Assembly: GCA_964602715.1 (NCBI GenBank)
Contig: CAZRSB010000048.1
Span: 1 to 15,350, forward strand
From: Natronoplasma sp964602715
GTDB taxonomy: Archaea > Thermoplasmatota > Thermoplasmata > Halarchaeoplasmatales > Halarchaeoplasmataceae
Direction: 5' to 3'
Length of the DNA: 15,350 bases
Under the pieces are notes generated by a model, which saw nothing but the letters and a program-made list of their open reading frames with translations, was not told where the DNA came from and did not search any database. Positions within the stretch are counted from its first letter, which is position 1. Each line of letters opens with the position of its first letter. Made by a program: the position numbers and the translations under genes. Positions 7,877 through 14,889 of this stretch are shown here, piece after piece.

Positions 7877-7888
7877 CTTATTAAAATA
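7877..7888 (+). promoter_or_regulatory. TATA-like box for leaderless prsW
   Basis: CTTATTAAAATA lies about 29 bases before the ATG at 7911. No Shine-Dalgarno lies between it and the gene, since the GGGGG run at 7865-7869 is over 40 bases away. A separate leaderless transcript starting prsW-mfnA-dph2 is the simplest reading. Confidence 0.5.
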
Positions 7889-7910
7889 GATAATTTCTAT
7901 AGTTACTATC

Positions 7911-8654
7911 ATGAATCAAGAACTAGCTCTGACTATTACCATACTTCTTTCTGCAGCCTTCATACCTTCTTTAATTTATTTAGTGTGGATAAAAGGTACA
8001 GAAAAGTACAATAAAAGAAGCTGGTTAAAATTAGGCTTTACTTTTTTATGGGGTGCTATATTTTCTGTCGTTTTGGCAATAATACTTTCTTACATCATGG
8101 TCGGATTTATTTCACTTCCATCCATTCAAAGAGAGTACGAATTTTTAGCCGATGAAACCATACAAACACTAATATTAGTTTGTATAATCGCACCTTTTGT
8201 TGAAGAATTTACCAAAGTTATGGGTCTTTTTTATGTCAAAAATTCCCTCGTAGATAAAGAATCTGGCTTGATCTTTGGAGCCTCGTGTGGCTTAGGATTT
8301 GCCGCTACTGAAAATCTTCTATATGAGAGTTCAACCTATTTGGCAGAGGGTTTTGGTGTTGCATTTATCAGCATCGTTGTTCTAAGAAGTATAGCAAGCA
8401 CACTACTTCATGGAAGTGCGAGCGCCATGGCAGGATATGGGATTACTAAAAGTAAATTTGAAGGGAAACATCTTTTTATACCGTATTATCTTCTAGCTGT
8501 ATTCATGCATGGTACTTTCAATTTCCTGGCCTCACTTGACTTAATAGTAACAGGTAATATCTCCTTCTTCGCTATCTTATTAGCCATATTGTTTTCTATA
8601 TTTTCTATAAGATTTGTACGTAAAAAAATAATCACGCTTGAGAGAGGTATATAA
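7911..8654 (+). CDS. PrsW-like intramembrane metalloprotease
   Basis: This 247-residue integral membrane protein has about seven hydrophobic segments (near 5-26, 42-66, 85-107, 118-136, 150-173, 190-208 and 212-235). It carries the conserved PrsW-family residues: APFVEEFTK (E98/E99), ATENLLY (E134), a helix with H167 (LLHGSASAMAGYG) and FMHGTFNF (H200, N204). PrsW in Bacillus cleaves the anti-sigma factor RsiW. Archaeal relatives are common, but their substrates are unknown, and no sigma/anti-sigma system exists in archaea, so the bacterial role cannot be carried over. The start is the ATG at 7911, supported by the upstream TATA-like box. The stop codon is 2 bases from mfnA, so the two are co-transcribed. 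Confidence 0.85.
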   Translation: MNQELALTITILLSAAFIPSLIYLVWIKGTEKYNKRSWLKLGFTFLWGAIFSVVLAIILSYIMVGFISLPSIQREYEFLADETIQTLILVCIIAPFVEEFTKVMGLFYVKNSLVDKESGLIFGASCGLGFAATENLLYESSTYLAEGFGVAFISIVVLRSIASTLLHGSASAMAGYGITKSKFEGKHLFIPYYLLAVFMHGTFNFLASLDLIVTGNISFFAILLAILFSIFSIRFVRKKIITLERGI

Positions 8655-8656
8655 AA

Positions 8657-9805
8657 ATGGATCTAGGAAACTTATCAGAAGTTGAATTCCCGGTGAAAGG
8701 AAAAGATCAACAAGAAATAATGAAATCTTTAAAGACATATAGAAATAAAGATTTTACTTTTAACTCTGGAAGGATTCTTGGATCGATGTGTACCGAGCCT
8801 CTTGATCCTGCAAAGGATGTTTATAAAGAATTCTTAGAATCTAATCTTGGTAATCCGGGTCTTTATCCTGGAACTAAAGAGATAGAAGGTCTTGTTCACT
8901 CTATCGTAGCTGATTTGATAAATGCCGATGGAGCTGAAGCTCTTTCTGTTGGAGGGGGAACAGAAGCGAATATAATAGCTCTTTGGAGGGCACGAGAAAA
9001 AAGTGGAAAGAAAAAAGTATTACTCCCTGAAAGTGCACACTTTTCTTTCAAAAAAGCCTGTTCTCTTTTAGATATGAGACCTGAATACATACCTCTAACT
9101 GATAACCAAAGGATGGATGTAGAGGTATTAAAAAATAAAATCGATACTGATACGGCCGCGGTAATCGCGATAGCTGGAACGACAGAACACGGTACAATAG
9201 ATCCTATAGAAAAGATAGGAGAGATCTGTGAAGATATCCATTTACACGTTGATGCAGCTTTTGGAGGTTTTGTGATCCCTTTCTTGAAAGAATTGGGTTA
9301 TGAATTGCCTGATTTTGATTTTCAGATCGAAAATGTAAATACTATGACATTGGATCCACACAAGATGGGCATCGCACCAGTCCCATTTGGCTTATTTTTT
9401 TCAAGAAAAAGTAGTAATATATCTATAGAATCACCTTATCTGACAGGAAAAAATCAGAAAGGGATAAGAGGAACAAGAGCGAGCGCATCAATCCCTGCTT
9501 TCTGGGCCACTTTAAATCTTTTAGGAAAAAAAGGCTACATGGATATCGTCTCAAGCTGTATGGAAAAGACACATTTTCTTGTTGATAAGATGATAGATGT
9601 TGGGTTTGAGCCTATCACTGATCCAACGATGAACATAGCTTCTTTTCACGTTGAAAATCCTAAAAAAGCGGTAAATTACTGTAAAGAAAATGGTTGGCAT
9701 ATATCTCGAACTGTCCAACCGCCAGGATTAAGATTTGTTGTTATGCCCCATGTGACCAAAGAATCTATTGTTAAAATAGTAGATCTGTTGAGTGATCACT
9801 CATGA
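8657..9805 (+). CDS. mfnA: PLP-dependent L-tyrosine/L-aspartate decarboxylase
   Basis: This is a group II pyridoxal-phosphate decarboxylase of the archaeal MfnA type (382 residues). It shows NPGLYPGTKEIE (66-77), SVGGGTEANIIALW (97-110), a ring-stacking histidine in ESAHFSF (H128), HVDAAFGGFV (D199 binds the pyridine nitrogen) and the Schiff-base lysine in LDPHKMG (K236). In methanogens MfnA turns tyrosine into tyramine for methanofuran. In Thermococcus-like archaea the homologue makes beta-alanine from aspartate for coenzyme A. The sequence alone does not tell me which applies here. AGAGGT about eight bases before the ATG supports the start. Its last codons overlap the dph2 start by 4 bases. 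Confidence 0.93.
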   Translation: MDLGNLSEVEFPVKGKDQQEIMKSLKTYRNKDFTFNSGRILGSMCTEPLDPAKDVYKEFLESNLGNPGLYPGTKEIEGLVHSIVADLINADGAEALSVGGGTEANIIALWRAREKSGKKKVLLPESAHFSFKKACSLLDMRPEYIPLTDNQRMDVEVLKNKIDTDTAAVIAIAGTTEHGTIDPIEKIGEICEDIHLHVDAAFGGFVIPFLKELGYELPDFDFQIENVNTMTLDPHKMGIAPVPFGLFFSRKSSNISIESPYLTGKNQKGIRGTRASASIPAFWATLNLLGKKGYMDIVSSCMEKTHFLVDKMIDVGFEPITDPTMNIASFHVENPKKAVNYCKENGWHISRTVQPPGLRFVVMPHVTKESIVKIVDLLSDHS

Positions 9806-10785
9806 CTGGAAGCAAAATAGGTAGTTTAGAATTCAACATAAAAAAAGCCAAAAAAGAATTAGATGAAATCGGAGCTGAAAAGTTATTAATACAGCTTCCA
9901 GAGGGACTAAAACCAAGAGTGATAGATTTTGCGGAACTCTTCGATCAAGAAGTCACGATATGGGGAGGTACCTGTTATGGTGCATGTGATCTCCCTAAAA
10001 ATATAGGCGACCATGATGCTCTTTTGCATGTAGGTCATTCAGAGATCCCAAACTTAGATGCAGATTACCCTATAGTGTACTTACCTGGAAAAAGTACTAT
10101 TTTTCGATCTCCACCTGATCGGCTCTTTGAAAAGCTTGATAAAAAGGTAGCTTTGTATGCCCCTATACAGCATGTTCATCAGTTAAATATCTTAGAAAAG
10201 ATCTTATCAGAAAAATCATTAAAACCAATCCATGGAAGTGGAGATCAGCGGGTCAAACATCCGGGCCAAGTCTTAGGTTGTAATTATTCAGTCAAAGTTG
10301 AAGATGCAGATCATCATCTTTACTTAGGTACTGGTAAATTTCATCCCTTGGGCTTATCTTTATCTCTGAATGAGAACATTTTGACTTATAACCCATATAC
10401 TCAGGAAATTGACGAAATAAATGAAAAGGATAGAGATAAATTTAAAAGAAAAAGATTCGCTTCCATATCTAAAGCTGAAGAATGTTCTAAGATCGGCATC
10501 ATAATTTCAAATAAAAAAGGACAATCTAGATATGAACTGGCGAAAGAGTTGTTAAGGAACAGTAAAGATAAAAATTTAAAATCAGTCTTGATAGAACTAG
10601 ATGAGATCAAAAAGAAGAGTATGACAAATTTTCAATTGGATTGCATAGTCAACACAGCTTGCCCTAGAATAACTCTAGATGATTCGGATAAATTTGATCC
10701 AATAATCCTGAGCCCTGATGAATTTAGGGTTGTCTTAAAAATAAAAGATTGGGAAACATTGAGTGTTATAGATGAAATATACTGA
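9802..10785 (+). CDS. dph2: Diphthamide biosynthesis enzyme, archaeal Dph2
   Basis: Archaeal Dph2 is a non-canonical radical-SAM iron-sulfur enzyme. It transfers the 3-amino-3-carboxypropyl group of S-adenosylmethionine to a histidine of elongation factor 2, the first step of diphthamide formation. The 327-residue length is typical. The three cluster cysteines are in the expected places: GTCYGACD (C58, with C62 nearby), LGCNYS (C160) and NTACPRI (C287), in line with about 59, 163 and 287 in the Pyrococcus enzyme. The ATG overlaps the mfnA stop as ATGA. A perfect 12-base palindrome containing GTGATC, which can pair with the 16S 3' end, directly precedes the ATG. The link to mfnA is probably only operon convenience. 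Confidence 0.94.
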   Translation: MTGSKIGSLEFNIKKAKKELDEIGAEKLLIQLPEGLKPRVIDFAELFDQEVTIWGGTCYGACDLPKNIGDHDALLHVGHSEIPNLDADYPIVYLPGKSTIFRSPPDRLFEKLDKKVALYAPIQHVHQLNILEKILSEKSLKPIHGSGDQRVKHPGQVLGCNYSVKVEDADHHLYLGTGKFHPLGLSLSLNENILTYNPYTQEIDEINEKDRDKFKRKRFASISKAEECSKIGIIISNKKGQSRYELAKELLRNSKDKNLKSVLIELDEIKKKSMTNFQLDCIVNTACPRITLDDSDKFDPIILSPDEFRVVLKIKDWETLSVIDEIY

Positions 10786-10803
10786 TTAGTTAAACTAACA
10801 CTC
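10761..10803 (+). terminator. Possible dph2 terminator hairpin
   Basis: GAGTGTTA at 10761-10768 pairs with TAACACTC at 10796-10803, an 8-base stem spanning the end of dph2. A small inner repeat, TTAGT/ACTAA, lies at 10786-10798, and a GTTTTATTCC tract follows. The loop is long, and the ends of two convergent genes meet here, so this is tentative. Confidence 0.3.
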
Positions 10804-10806
10804 GTT

Positions 10807-11148
10807 TTATTCCTCTTCTTTATCAACTTCGATCAAGTTACCTCTTTCTTTGTAAGTCGTTACGATCATCATGGAAGAGACGTCATCAACACCATCTAAT
10901 TGAGATATCTCCTTTGTCAGAAATTTTTTCATATGATCGTAATTTTGGAATCTAGCTTTGATAACAAAATCAACTTCTCCAGTCACTAATAGAACATCTT
11001 CTACGTTTTGGAACTGGGAGATTTCGTTGGCTATCTTATCAGATTTTTTAGTATCAATATTTATAGAGATCAACGAACTGACTCCCCTTCCTTCGTAGTA
11101 ACTAGACAAGACTTCTTCGTATTCATCTTCATTTTCGATTTTTGTCAT
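10807..11148 (-). CDS. Stand-alone RAM-domain (Lrp/AsnC effector) protein
   Basis: The protein (113 residues from the ATG at 11148) matches the C-terminal RAM domain of Lrp/AsnC regulators: SLISINIDTKKSDKIANEISQF, VEDVLLVTGEVDFVIKARF and VDDVSSMMIVTTYKE. That fold binds amino acids and oligomerises. It lacks the helix-turn-helix DNA-binding domain; about 24 acidic residues precede the RAM core instead. Such single-domain proteins occur in archaea and may sense amino acids or modulate full-length Lrp proteins. A GTG at 11157 could add three residues, but GATGTGATC just before 11148 can serve as the ribosome site, so I prefer 11148. It lies downstream of the 56-residue gene at 11211-11381, possibly with its own promoter. 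Confidence 0.88.
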   Translation of the reverse strand: MTKIENEDEYEEVLSSYYEGRGVSSLISINIDTKKSDKIANEISQFQNVEDVLLVTGEVDFVIKARFQNYDHMKKFLTKEISQLDGVDDVSSMMIVTTYKERGNLIEVDKEEE

Positions 11149-11181
11149 AGTGATCACATCTTGCTGTGTTTATCAGAATGC

Positions 11182-11194
11182 TTTAATTATAATT
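11182..11194 (-). promoter_or_regulatory. TATA box of the RAM-domain gene
   Basis: Minus-strand AATTATAATTAAA, preceded by a CGGAA BRE-like sequence, lies about 40 bases before the ATG at 11148. It predicts a leader of about 14 bases. The inner AATTATAATT (11185-11194) is a 10-base palindrome. Confidence 0.45.
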
Positions 11195-11210
11195 TCCGGT
11201 TTCGATCATC

Positions 11211-11381
11211 TCAAATAGACGTGGATCCAAGTTCTTCTTGGATATCTTCGTACACCTGCTGTAATAGATTCTCAAAATCTTCATTTTCATATTCCACGTA
11301 TCTTCCTAATCCACTTTGAATTTTTGCTTTATATGAGTCGTTTTCTTTGATTATTTCGATAGATGCGAGGGTTTCTTCCAT
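11211..11381 (-). CDS. Small hypothetical protein, 56 residues
   Basis: The frame runs from the ATG at 11381 to the TGA at 11211-11213. The protein starts MEETLASIEIIKENDSYKA and continues with GRYVEYENEDFENLL. It looks like a beta-hairpin followed by an acidic amphipathic helix ending in EELGSTSI. I do not recognise the family. It is well supported as a gene by an excellent Shine-Dalgarno (AGAGGTGA, five bases before the ATG) and a TATA box (11418-11428) predicting a 15-20 base leader. It lies between the LSm-like gene and the RAM-domain gene on the same strand, about 60 bases upstream of the latter, so a functional tie to the RAM protein is possible but unproven. Confidence 0.72.
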   Translation of the reverse strand: MEETLASIEIIKENDSYKAKIQSGLGRYVEYENEDFENLLQQVYEDIQEELGSTSI

Positions 11382-11417
11382 CCAGTCACCTCTTAAATGG
11401 GGGTTAATAGGGGAGTC

Positions 11418-11428
11418 TATTTAAATCT
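11418..11428 (-). promoter_or_regulatory. TATA box of the 56-residue gene
   Basis: Minus-strand GATTTAAATAG, with purines upstream (AGAAA), is centred about 42 bases before the ATG at 11381. The predicted short leader carries the AGAGGTGA ribosome site. Confidence 0.5.
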
Positions 11429-11442
11429 TTCTAACCTAAACT

Positions 11443-11485
11443 GAAAAAAGAAGTTATTACAGAAAAAGTGAAAAAGAAGTTATTA
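11443..11485 (-). terminator. Tandem T-tract terminator of the LSm-like gene
   Basis: Reading on the minus strand past the LSm-like stop codon, three T-rich runs follow each other (CTTCTTTTT, CACTTTTTC, CTTCTTTTTT). Archaeal transcription ends mainly at such oligo-T tracts. The 15-mer AAAAAGAAGTTATTA (plus strand) occurs twice, at 11445-11459 and 11471-11485, making a direct repeat with a 26-base period. Confidence 0.5.
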
Positions 11486-11908
11486 ACCTTCTTCTTTTTC
11501 CTCTTCTTCAACAAGGAGATCAACAGCTGGTGTTCGGGAATAGGTAGGAGTCCTTTTCGAAGTCTCCGGTTCTTCATATTCTCCGATGTGCTGCCAGGGC
11601 CAGATACGACTTATATGGTCAACTCTAATATATACCTCTTTAAGATTGACACAGACCCAATCTACGAAACCATAATCTTTTTCGGCTGACCCCTTTGATT
11701 CTTTTCCAGTGTTTATTTCTAACGTCGACCAATTTATTTCAGAACTCGGTCCTTCACAAACCTCAGTGAGAACAATAGTGTCATCGTCAAATTCTTTTAA
11801 TCTTCCTAAAAATGCTTCACCGTCTTCCATAACTGTTATCAATCTTTTTCCTTTCAATTTTTTGAGCTTCTTTTCCATCAATGTTGATATTATATTATCA
11901 CTTGTCAT
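11483..11908 (-). CDS. LSm-like (Sm-fold) protein with acidic tail
   Basis: The N-terminal half of this 141-residue protein resembles an Sm/LSm domain. The Sm1-type strand run is LKGKRLITVMEDGEAFLGRLKEFDDDTIVLTEV in outline (residues 18-50). After a roughly 40-residue insert comes an Sm2-like strand, VYIRVDHISRIWPW (92-105), where the usual Gly after the Arg is missing. A proline- and threonine-containing linker leads to an acidic end, LLVEEEEKEEG. LSm proteins form rings that bind RNA; whether this divergent form does is inference. The ATG at 11908 has a TATA box (11927-11936) 18-28 bases upstream and no ribosome site, suggesting a leaderless or very short-leader message. A second ATG at 11878 (MEKKLKK) is an alternative that keeps the whole domain. 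Confidence 0.72.
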   Translation of the reverse strand: MTSDNIISTLMEKKLKKLKGKRLITVMEDGEAFLGRLKEFDDDTIVLTEVCEGPSSEINWSTLEINTGKESKGSAEKDYGFVDWVCVNLKEVYIRVDHISRIWPWQHIGEYEEPETSKRTPTYSRTPAVDLLVEEEEKEEG

Positions 11909-11926
11909 TAGATTGTTTCTGCTTCA

Positions 11927-11936
11927 TTATAAAATT
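11927..11936 (-). promoter_or_regulatory. TATA box of the LSm-like gene
   Basis: Minus-strand AATTTTATAA, centred about 23 bases before the ATG at 11908. This fits a start of transcription at or next to the start codon. Confidence 0.45.
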
Positions 11937-11962
11937 TTTGAGATGGAATCAAAATTTATCGT

Positions 11963-13102
11963 TTAACTAAAATATTCAGACACCTCTTTCAATCTTTCAA
12001 TAATATCGATATGTTGTGGACAACTATCCATACATTGACCACATTCAACACAATTAGAGGCTCTAGAATCTTCATTCATCCTTTCGTCCCACATCTTTTT
12101 ATATTTATCAAATTCATCGTATATCTCCGATTCATTGTATATACGGAAATTTCTAGGGATTGACACATCATTAGGACATGGAACACAATAGTTACAACCT
12201 GTACACTCGACCGGTGATATCTCCATGTATTTTTTTGCTACTTTATTGATTATTTTTTTATCTTTTTCAGTCAGAATATCTTCACCAGATTCTGAAGCGT
12301 AGCGAACGTTTTCTTTGACCTGTTTCAGTTCGCTCATACCACTGAGTACAAGAGAGACCTCAGGTTGATTCCACAACCACTTCAAAGCCCATTCAACAGG
12401 AGAACGATCAGTTTCCGCTTCACTCCAGATCTTTTTTATTGAAGTCGGAGGTTCTTTGGCTAATTTGCCTCCTCTCAAAGGTTCCATTATAACAACACCA
12501 AGACCTTTCTCAGCAGCGTATCTTAATCCTGACTTTCCTGCCTGAAAATCCTGATCGAGATAATTATACTGAATTTGACAGAAGTCCCAATCATATGTAT
12601 CTACGATCTCCTTAAAAGTCTCAAGATCATCATGGAAAGAAAACCCTAGATAATCTATTTTGCCTTCATCTCTTTTATCCTTCATCCACTCAAAAATATC
12701 GATATCTACTGACTGTAATTCATCCCAACGTTTTTTGTTAAGGGAGTGAATCAAATAGAAATCAATCTTTTCAATGTCAAGCTTTTTTAGTTGTTCTTCA
12801 AATATTTCATCAGGATCATCAGCTTTTTCTATCTCCCAAGAAGGTAATTTGGTCGCAACTTTAACCTTTTTTCGATAGCCGTCTTTGAGTGCCTTTCCAA
12901 CAAGCGTTTCACTGTTACCTTCATGATATGGCCAAGCAGTATCTATGTAATTAACCCCGTTATCAAATGCCCACCTGATCATATCAATAGCTTCATCTTC
13001 TTTGATATTTCCTCTATCTTCATTCTCAACGGGAAGTCGCATCGCCCCAAATCCAAGTGCAGAAGGTTTCCAATCGATTTTTCCAAAATTTCTATACTTC
13101 AT
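11963..13102 (-). CDS. Aldo/keto reductase with two Fe-S cluster motifs
   Basis: The 379-residue protein joins an aldo/keto reductase barrel to a C-terminal ferredoxin-like domain. The barrel carries the catalytic tetrad: D54 and Y59 (YIDTAWPYHEG), K85 (ATKLP) and H119 (LIHS). FRYAA- and EPLRGGKL-type cofactor loops follow near residues 193-213. The tail has two cysteine clusters: CTGCNYCVPCP (C300, C303, C306, C309) and CVECGQCMDSCP (C351, C354, C357, C361), suited to two [4Fe-4S] clusters. This is the widespread group of putative iron-sulfur oxidoreductases of the aldo/keto reductase family; substrates are largely unknown. The clusters suggest electrons may come from ferredoxin rather than only NAD(P)H, which is inference. 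The gene stands alone 99 bases downstream of ubiB with its own promoter. Confidence 0.92.
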   Translation of the reverse strand: MKYRNFGKIDWKPSALGFGAMRLPVENEDRGNIKEDEAIDMIRWAFDNGVNYIDTAWPYHEGNSETLVGKALKDGYRKKVKVATKLPSWEIEKADDPDEIFEEQLKKLDIEKIDFYLIHSLNKKRWDELQSVDIDIFEWMKDKRDEGKIDYLGFSFHDDLETFKEIVDTYDWDFCQIQYNYLDQDFQAGKSGLRYAAEKGLGVVIMEPLRGGKLAKEPPTSIKKIWSEAETDRSPVEWALKWLWNQPEVSLVLSGMSELKQVKENVRYASESGEDILTEKDKKIINKVAKKYMEISPVECTGCNYCVPCPNDVSIPRNFRIYNESEIYDEFDKYKKMWDERMNEDSRASNCVECGQCMDSCPQHIDIIERLKEVSEYFS

Positions 13103-13126
13103 ATTTTTACCCCAAATTGGTTTGAG

Positions 13127-13168
13127 AAATATATCACATAAAAAATTCCAAAACCAAGTATTTATAAT
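13127..13168 (-). promoter_or_regulatory. Promoter region of the aldo/keto reductase gene
   Basis: Two TATA-like boxes are present on the minus strand. ATTATAAATA (13159-13168) is the stronger and would give a leader of about 35 bases containing GGGGT. TGATATATTT (13127-13136) lies 25-35 bases before the ATG at 13102 and would give a nearly leaderless message. I cannot tell which is used. Confidence 0.4.
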
Positions 13169-13175
13169 CTTGTAT

Positions 13176-13199
13176 CACAAATGAAAAAACTCTTTTGTG
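13176..13199 (-). terminator. Possible ubiB terminator
   Basis: Just after the ubiB stop, CACAAA and TTTGTG form a 6-base stem around a 12-base loop; on the minus strand the loop contains the tract GTTTTTTC. The T run itself is a plausible archaeal stop signal; the stem may be incidental. Confidence 0.35.
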
Positions 13200-13201
13200 G
13201 G

Positions 13202-14848
13202 CTATTCATCCATATCTAGCTCTCTCAACACAGTAATTATTAACCATATCCCAACAAGAATTGATATCAAAAATACGAATGGTGCAAAGACACCTTCTTC
13301 ACCAGATAGAACTAAGAGCGCAGATCCCATTATTATAGAAGCGGCAATTATCGTATAACTCAACCTAGTCGAGACCGATTCCAGTCTTCTCTCGATATCT
13401 TCTATCCCTTTATGTTCAATTTCTATTTTAAGTTCGCCTTTTTCTAAGTTATCTAAAACACTGCTAGCTCTATCAGGAAAGTTCATAAAAAGATCTTTAT
13501 AATTAGATGCCGAGTCAAGAAGTTTAACTGCTTGTTTCTTTGGATGGTATCTCTCTATTATAACTTCTTCTACCACAGGTTCCGATGCCTTGAAAAAGTC
13601 AAATTCAGGGTGGAGTGTTGTACATATACCTTCCGTCTCGGCTATGGCACGTTCCATCAAAAGGAAATCTACAGGTAAGGTTATATTATGTGTCCGAACT
13701 ATTTCCATGATCTCGTTATCTAGCCCTTCTTTTAGCATTAGGCCAGGTTTGTTTTTATAAAGGTGTAAAACATTCTCTAGATCCCATCTGAGATCTTCCT
13801 CATCGAATTCTCCATGAACTTGCCCTATATCCAAAAGTATATCCTTGGCTTTATCAATATCTTCTTCGAACATGGCAATAAATATATCTATAAGTTTATT
13901 CCTCATCTTGTCGCTAAATCTACCTATAGCTCCAAAATCTAGTAAAACTAAAGAGCCTTCATCTTCTATAAAATGTATATTTCCTGGTGAGGGATCTGCA
14001 TGAAAAATACCATGTATAAAAAATTGTCTCATCATATTCCTAGCGAATTTTTCTGATATCTCTTTCTTAAGATCTTCGGGATAATCTCCATCGATTAAAG
14101 TTCTCATGCTGGTGGCTTCTACATTTTCCAAGACGAGTACCTTTTTAGTCAAGTACTCCCAGTGAACTTTAGGAACATATATATCAGGTTCATCTTCAAA
14201 GGCATTGTAAAATCTTTGAGCATTTCTAGCTTCAACTGTGTAGTCGAGCTCTTGCTCTAACATATTTTTAAATTCTTTAGTCACCTCATGAGGTTGATAG
14301 ATCTCTGTTTCAGGATAAACATCTTCAAGTATCCCCGTAAATCTTTCGATCAATTCAAGATCAGCCTCTACATTTTCGATGATACCGGGTCGCTGTACTT
14401 TAACTACGACTTCCTCCCCTGTTCTCAATTTCGCCTCATGTACTTGTCCTATCGAAGCTGCGGCAATAGGTTCGTCATAAAACTCTTCAAATATTTCTTC
14501 TATATCATATTTAAGTTCTCTCTCGATTATTTCTCTAGCTTTTTCTCCAGAAAACGGCCTCGCTTCGTCATGTAGTTTCCTCATCTCCTCAGCAAAATGA
14601 GGCGGAATAAGATCAGGCCGCATACCCAAGAATTGACCTAATTTTACAAATGCTGGACCTAAATCCTCGAATAGCTCTCTCAATTCATGAGCCTCAATAT
14701 CCTCCATCGTACTCTCTAGTCGCTCGCTCATCCTAGATCTCGAGAGAAAACTAGTCAAACCCAGTTCTCTAACAAAGTCCTGAATTCCATGCTTTCTGAA
14801 TATTTGAACCAATTCTCTGATCCTTTGTATCTTTTTTGCTCTTTTCAT
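13202..14848 (-). CDS. ubiB: UbiB/ABC1 (ADCK) kinase-like ATPase
   Basis: UbiB-family proteins are atypical membrane-attached kinase-like ATPases linked to quinone and isoprenoid lipid metabolism. The 548-residue protein has the family signatures in order: KLGQ motif (69-72), the alanine-rich loop AAASIGQVH (129-137), the ATP lysine in VVVKVQRPG (K150), LEQELDY, the catalytic loop HADPSPGN (283-290) and the metal-binding DFG (304-306). Two C-terminal membrane helices (about 497-515 and 521-542) are typical. The usual loop is HxDPHPGN; here Ser replaces the second His. I start at the ATG at 14848. The open frame runs 41 codons further to an ATT at 14971, but that region is AT-rich, poorly protein-like and contains candidate TATA boxes, and AAAGGG precedes 14848. 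Its archaeal substrate is unknown. Confidence 0.9.
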   Translation of the reverse strand: MKRAKKIQRIRELVQIFRKHGIQDFVRELGLTSFLSRSRMSERLESTMEDIEAHELRELFEDLGPAFVKLGQFLGMRPDLIPPHFAEEMRKLHDEARPFSGEKAREIIERELKYDIEEIFEEFYDEPIAAASIGQVHEAKLRTGEEVVVKVQRPGIIENVEADLELIERFTGILEDVYPETEIYQPHEVTKEFKNMLEQELDYTVEARNAQRFYNAFEDEPDIYVPKVHWEYLTKKVLVLENVEATSMRTLIDGDYPEDLKKEISEKFARNMMRQFFIHGIFHADPSPGNIHFIEDEGSLVLLDFGAIGRFSDKMRNKLIDIFIAMFEEDIDKAKDILLDIGQVHGEFDEEDLRWDLENVLHLYKNKPGLMLKEGLDNEIMEIVRTHNITLPVDFLLMERAIAETEGICTTLHPEFDFFKASEPVVEEVIIERYHPKKQAVKLLDSASNYKDLFMNFPDRASSVLDNLEKGELKIEIEHKGIEDIERRLESVSTRLSYTIIAASIIMGSALLVLSGEEGVFAPFVFLISILVGIWLIITVLRELDMDE

Positions 14849-14863
14849 TTCCCTTTCTAAATA

Positions 14864-14889
14864 GGAATATAACTTGATAAATTTAAGTT
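14864..14889 (-). promoter_or_regulatory. ubiB promoter
   Basis: On the minus strand AACTTAAATTTAT (centre near 14882) resembles the AAACTTATATA boxes elsewhere in the window and would give a leader of about eight bases carrying AAAGGG. A second box, AAGTTATATT (14866-14875), would place transcription start at or just inside the ATG. Confidence 0.4.

Noticed and set aside
8657..9805. Proof that the organism is a methanogen
   Set aside because: MfnA relatives in non-methanogens make beta-alanine for coenzyme A; no other methanogenesis gene is in the window.
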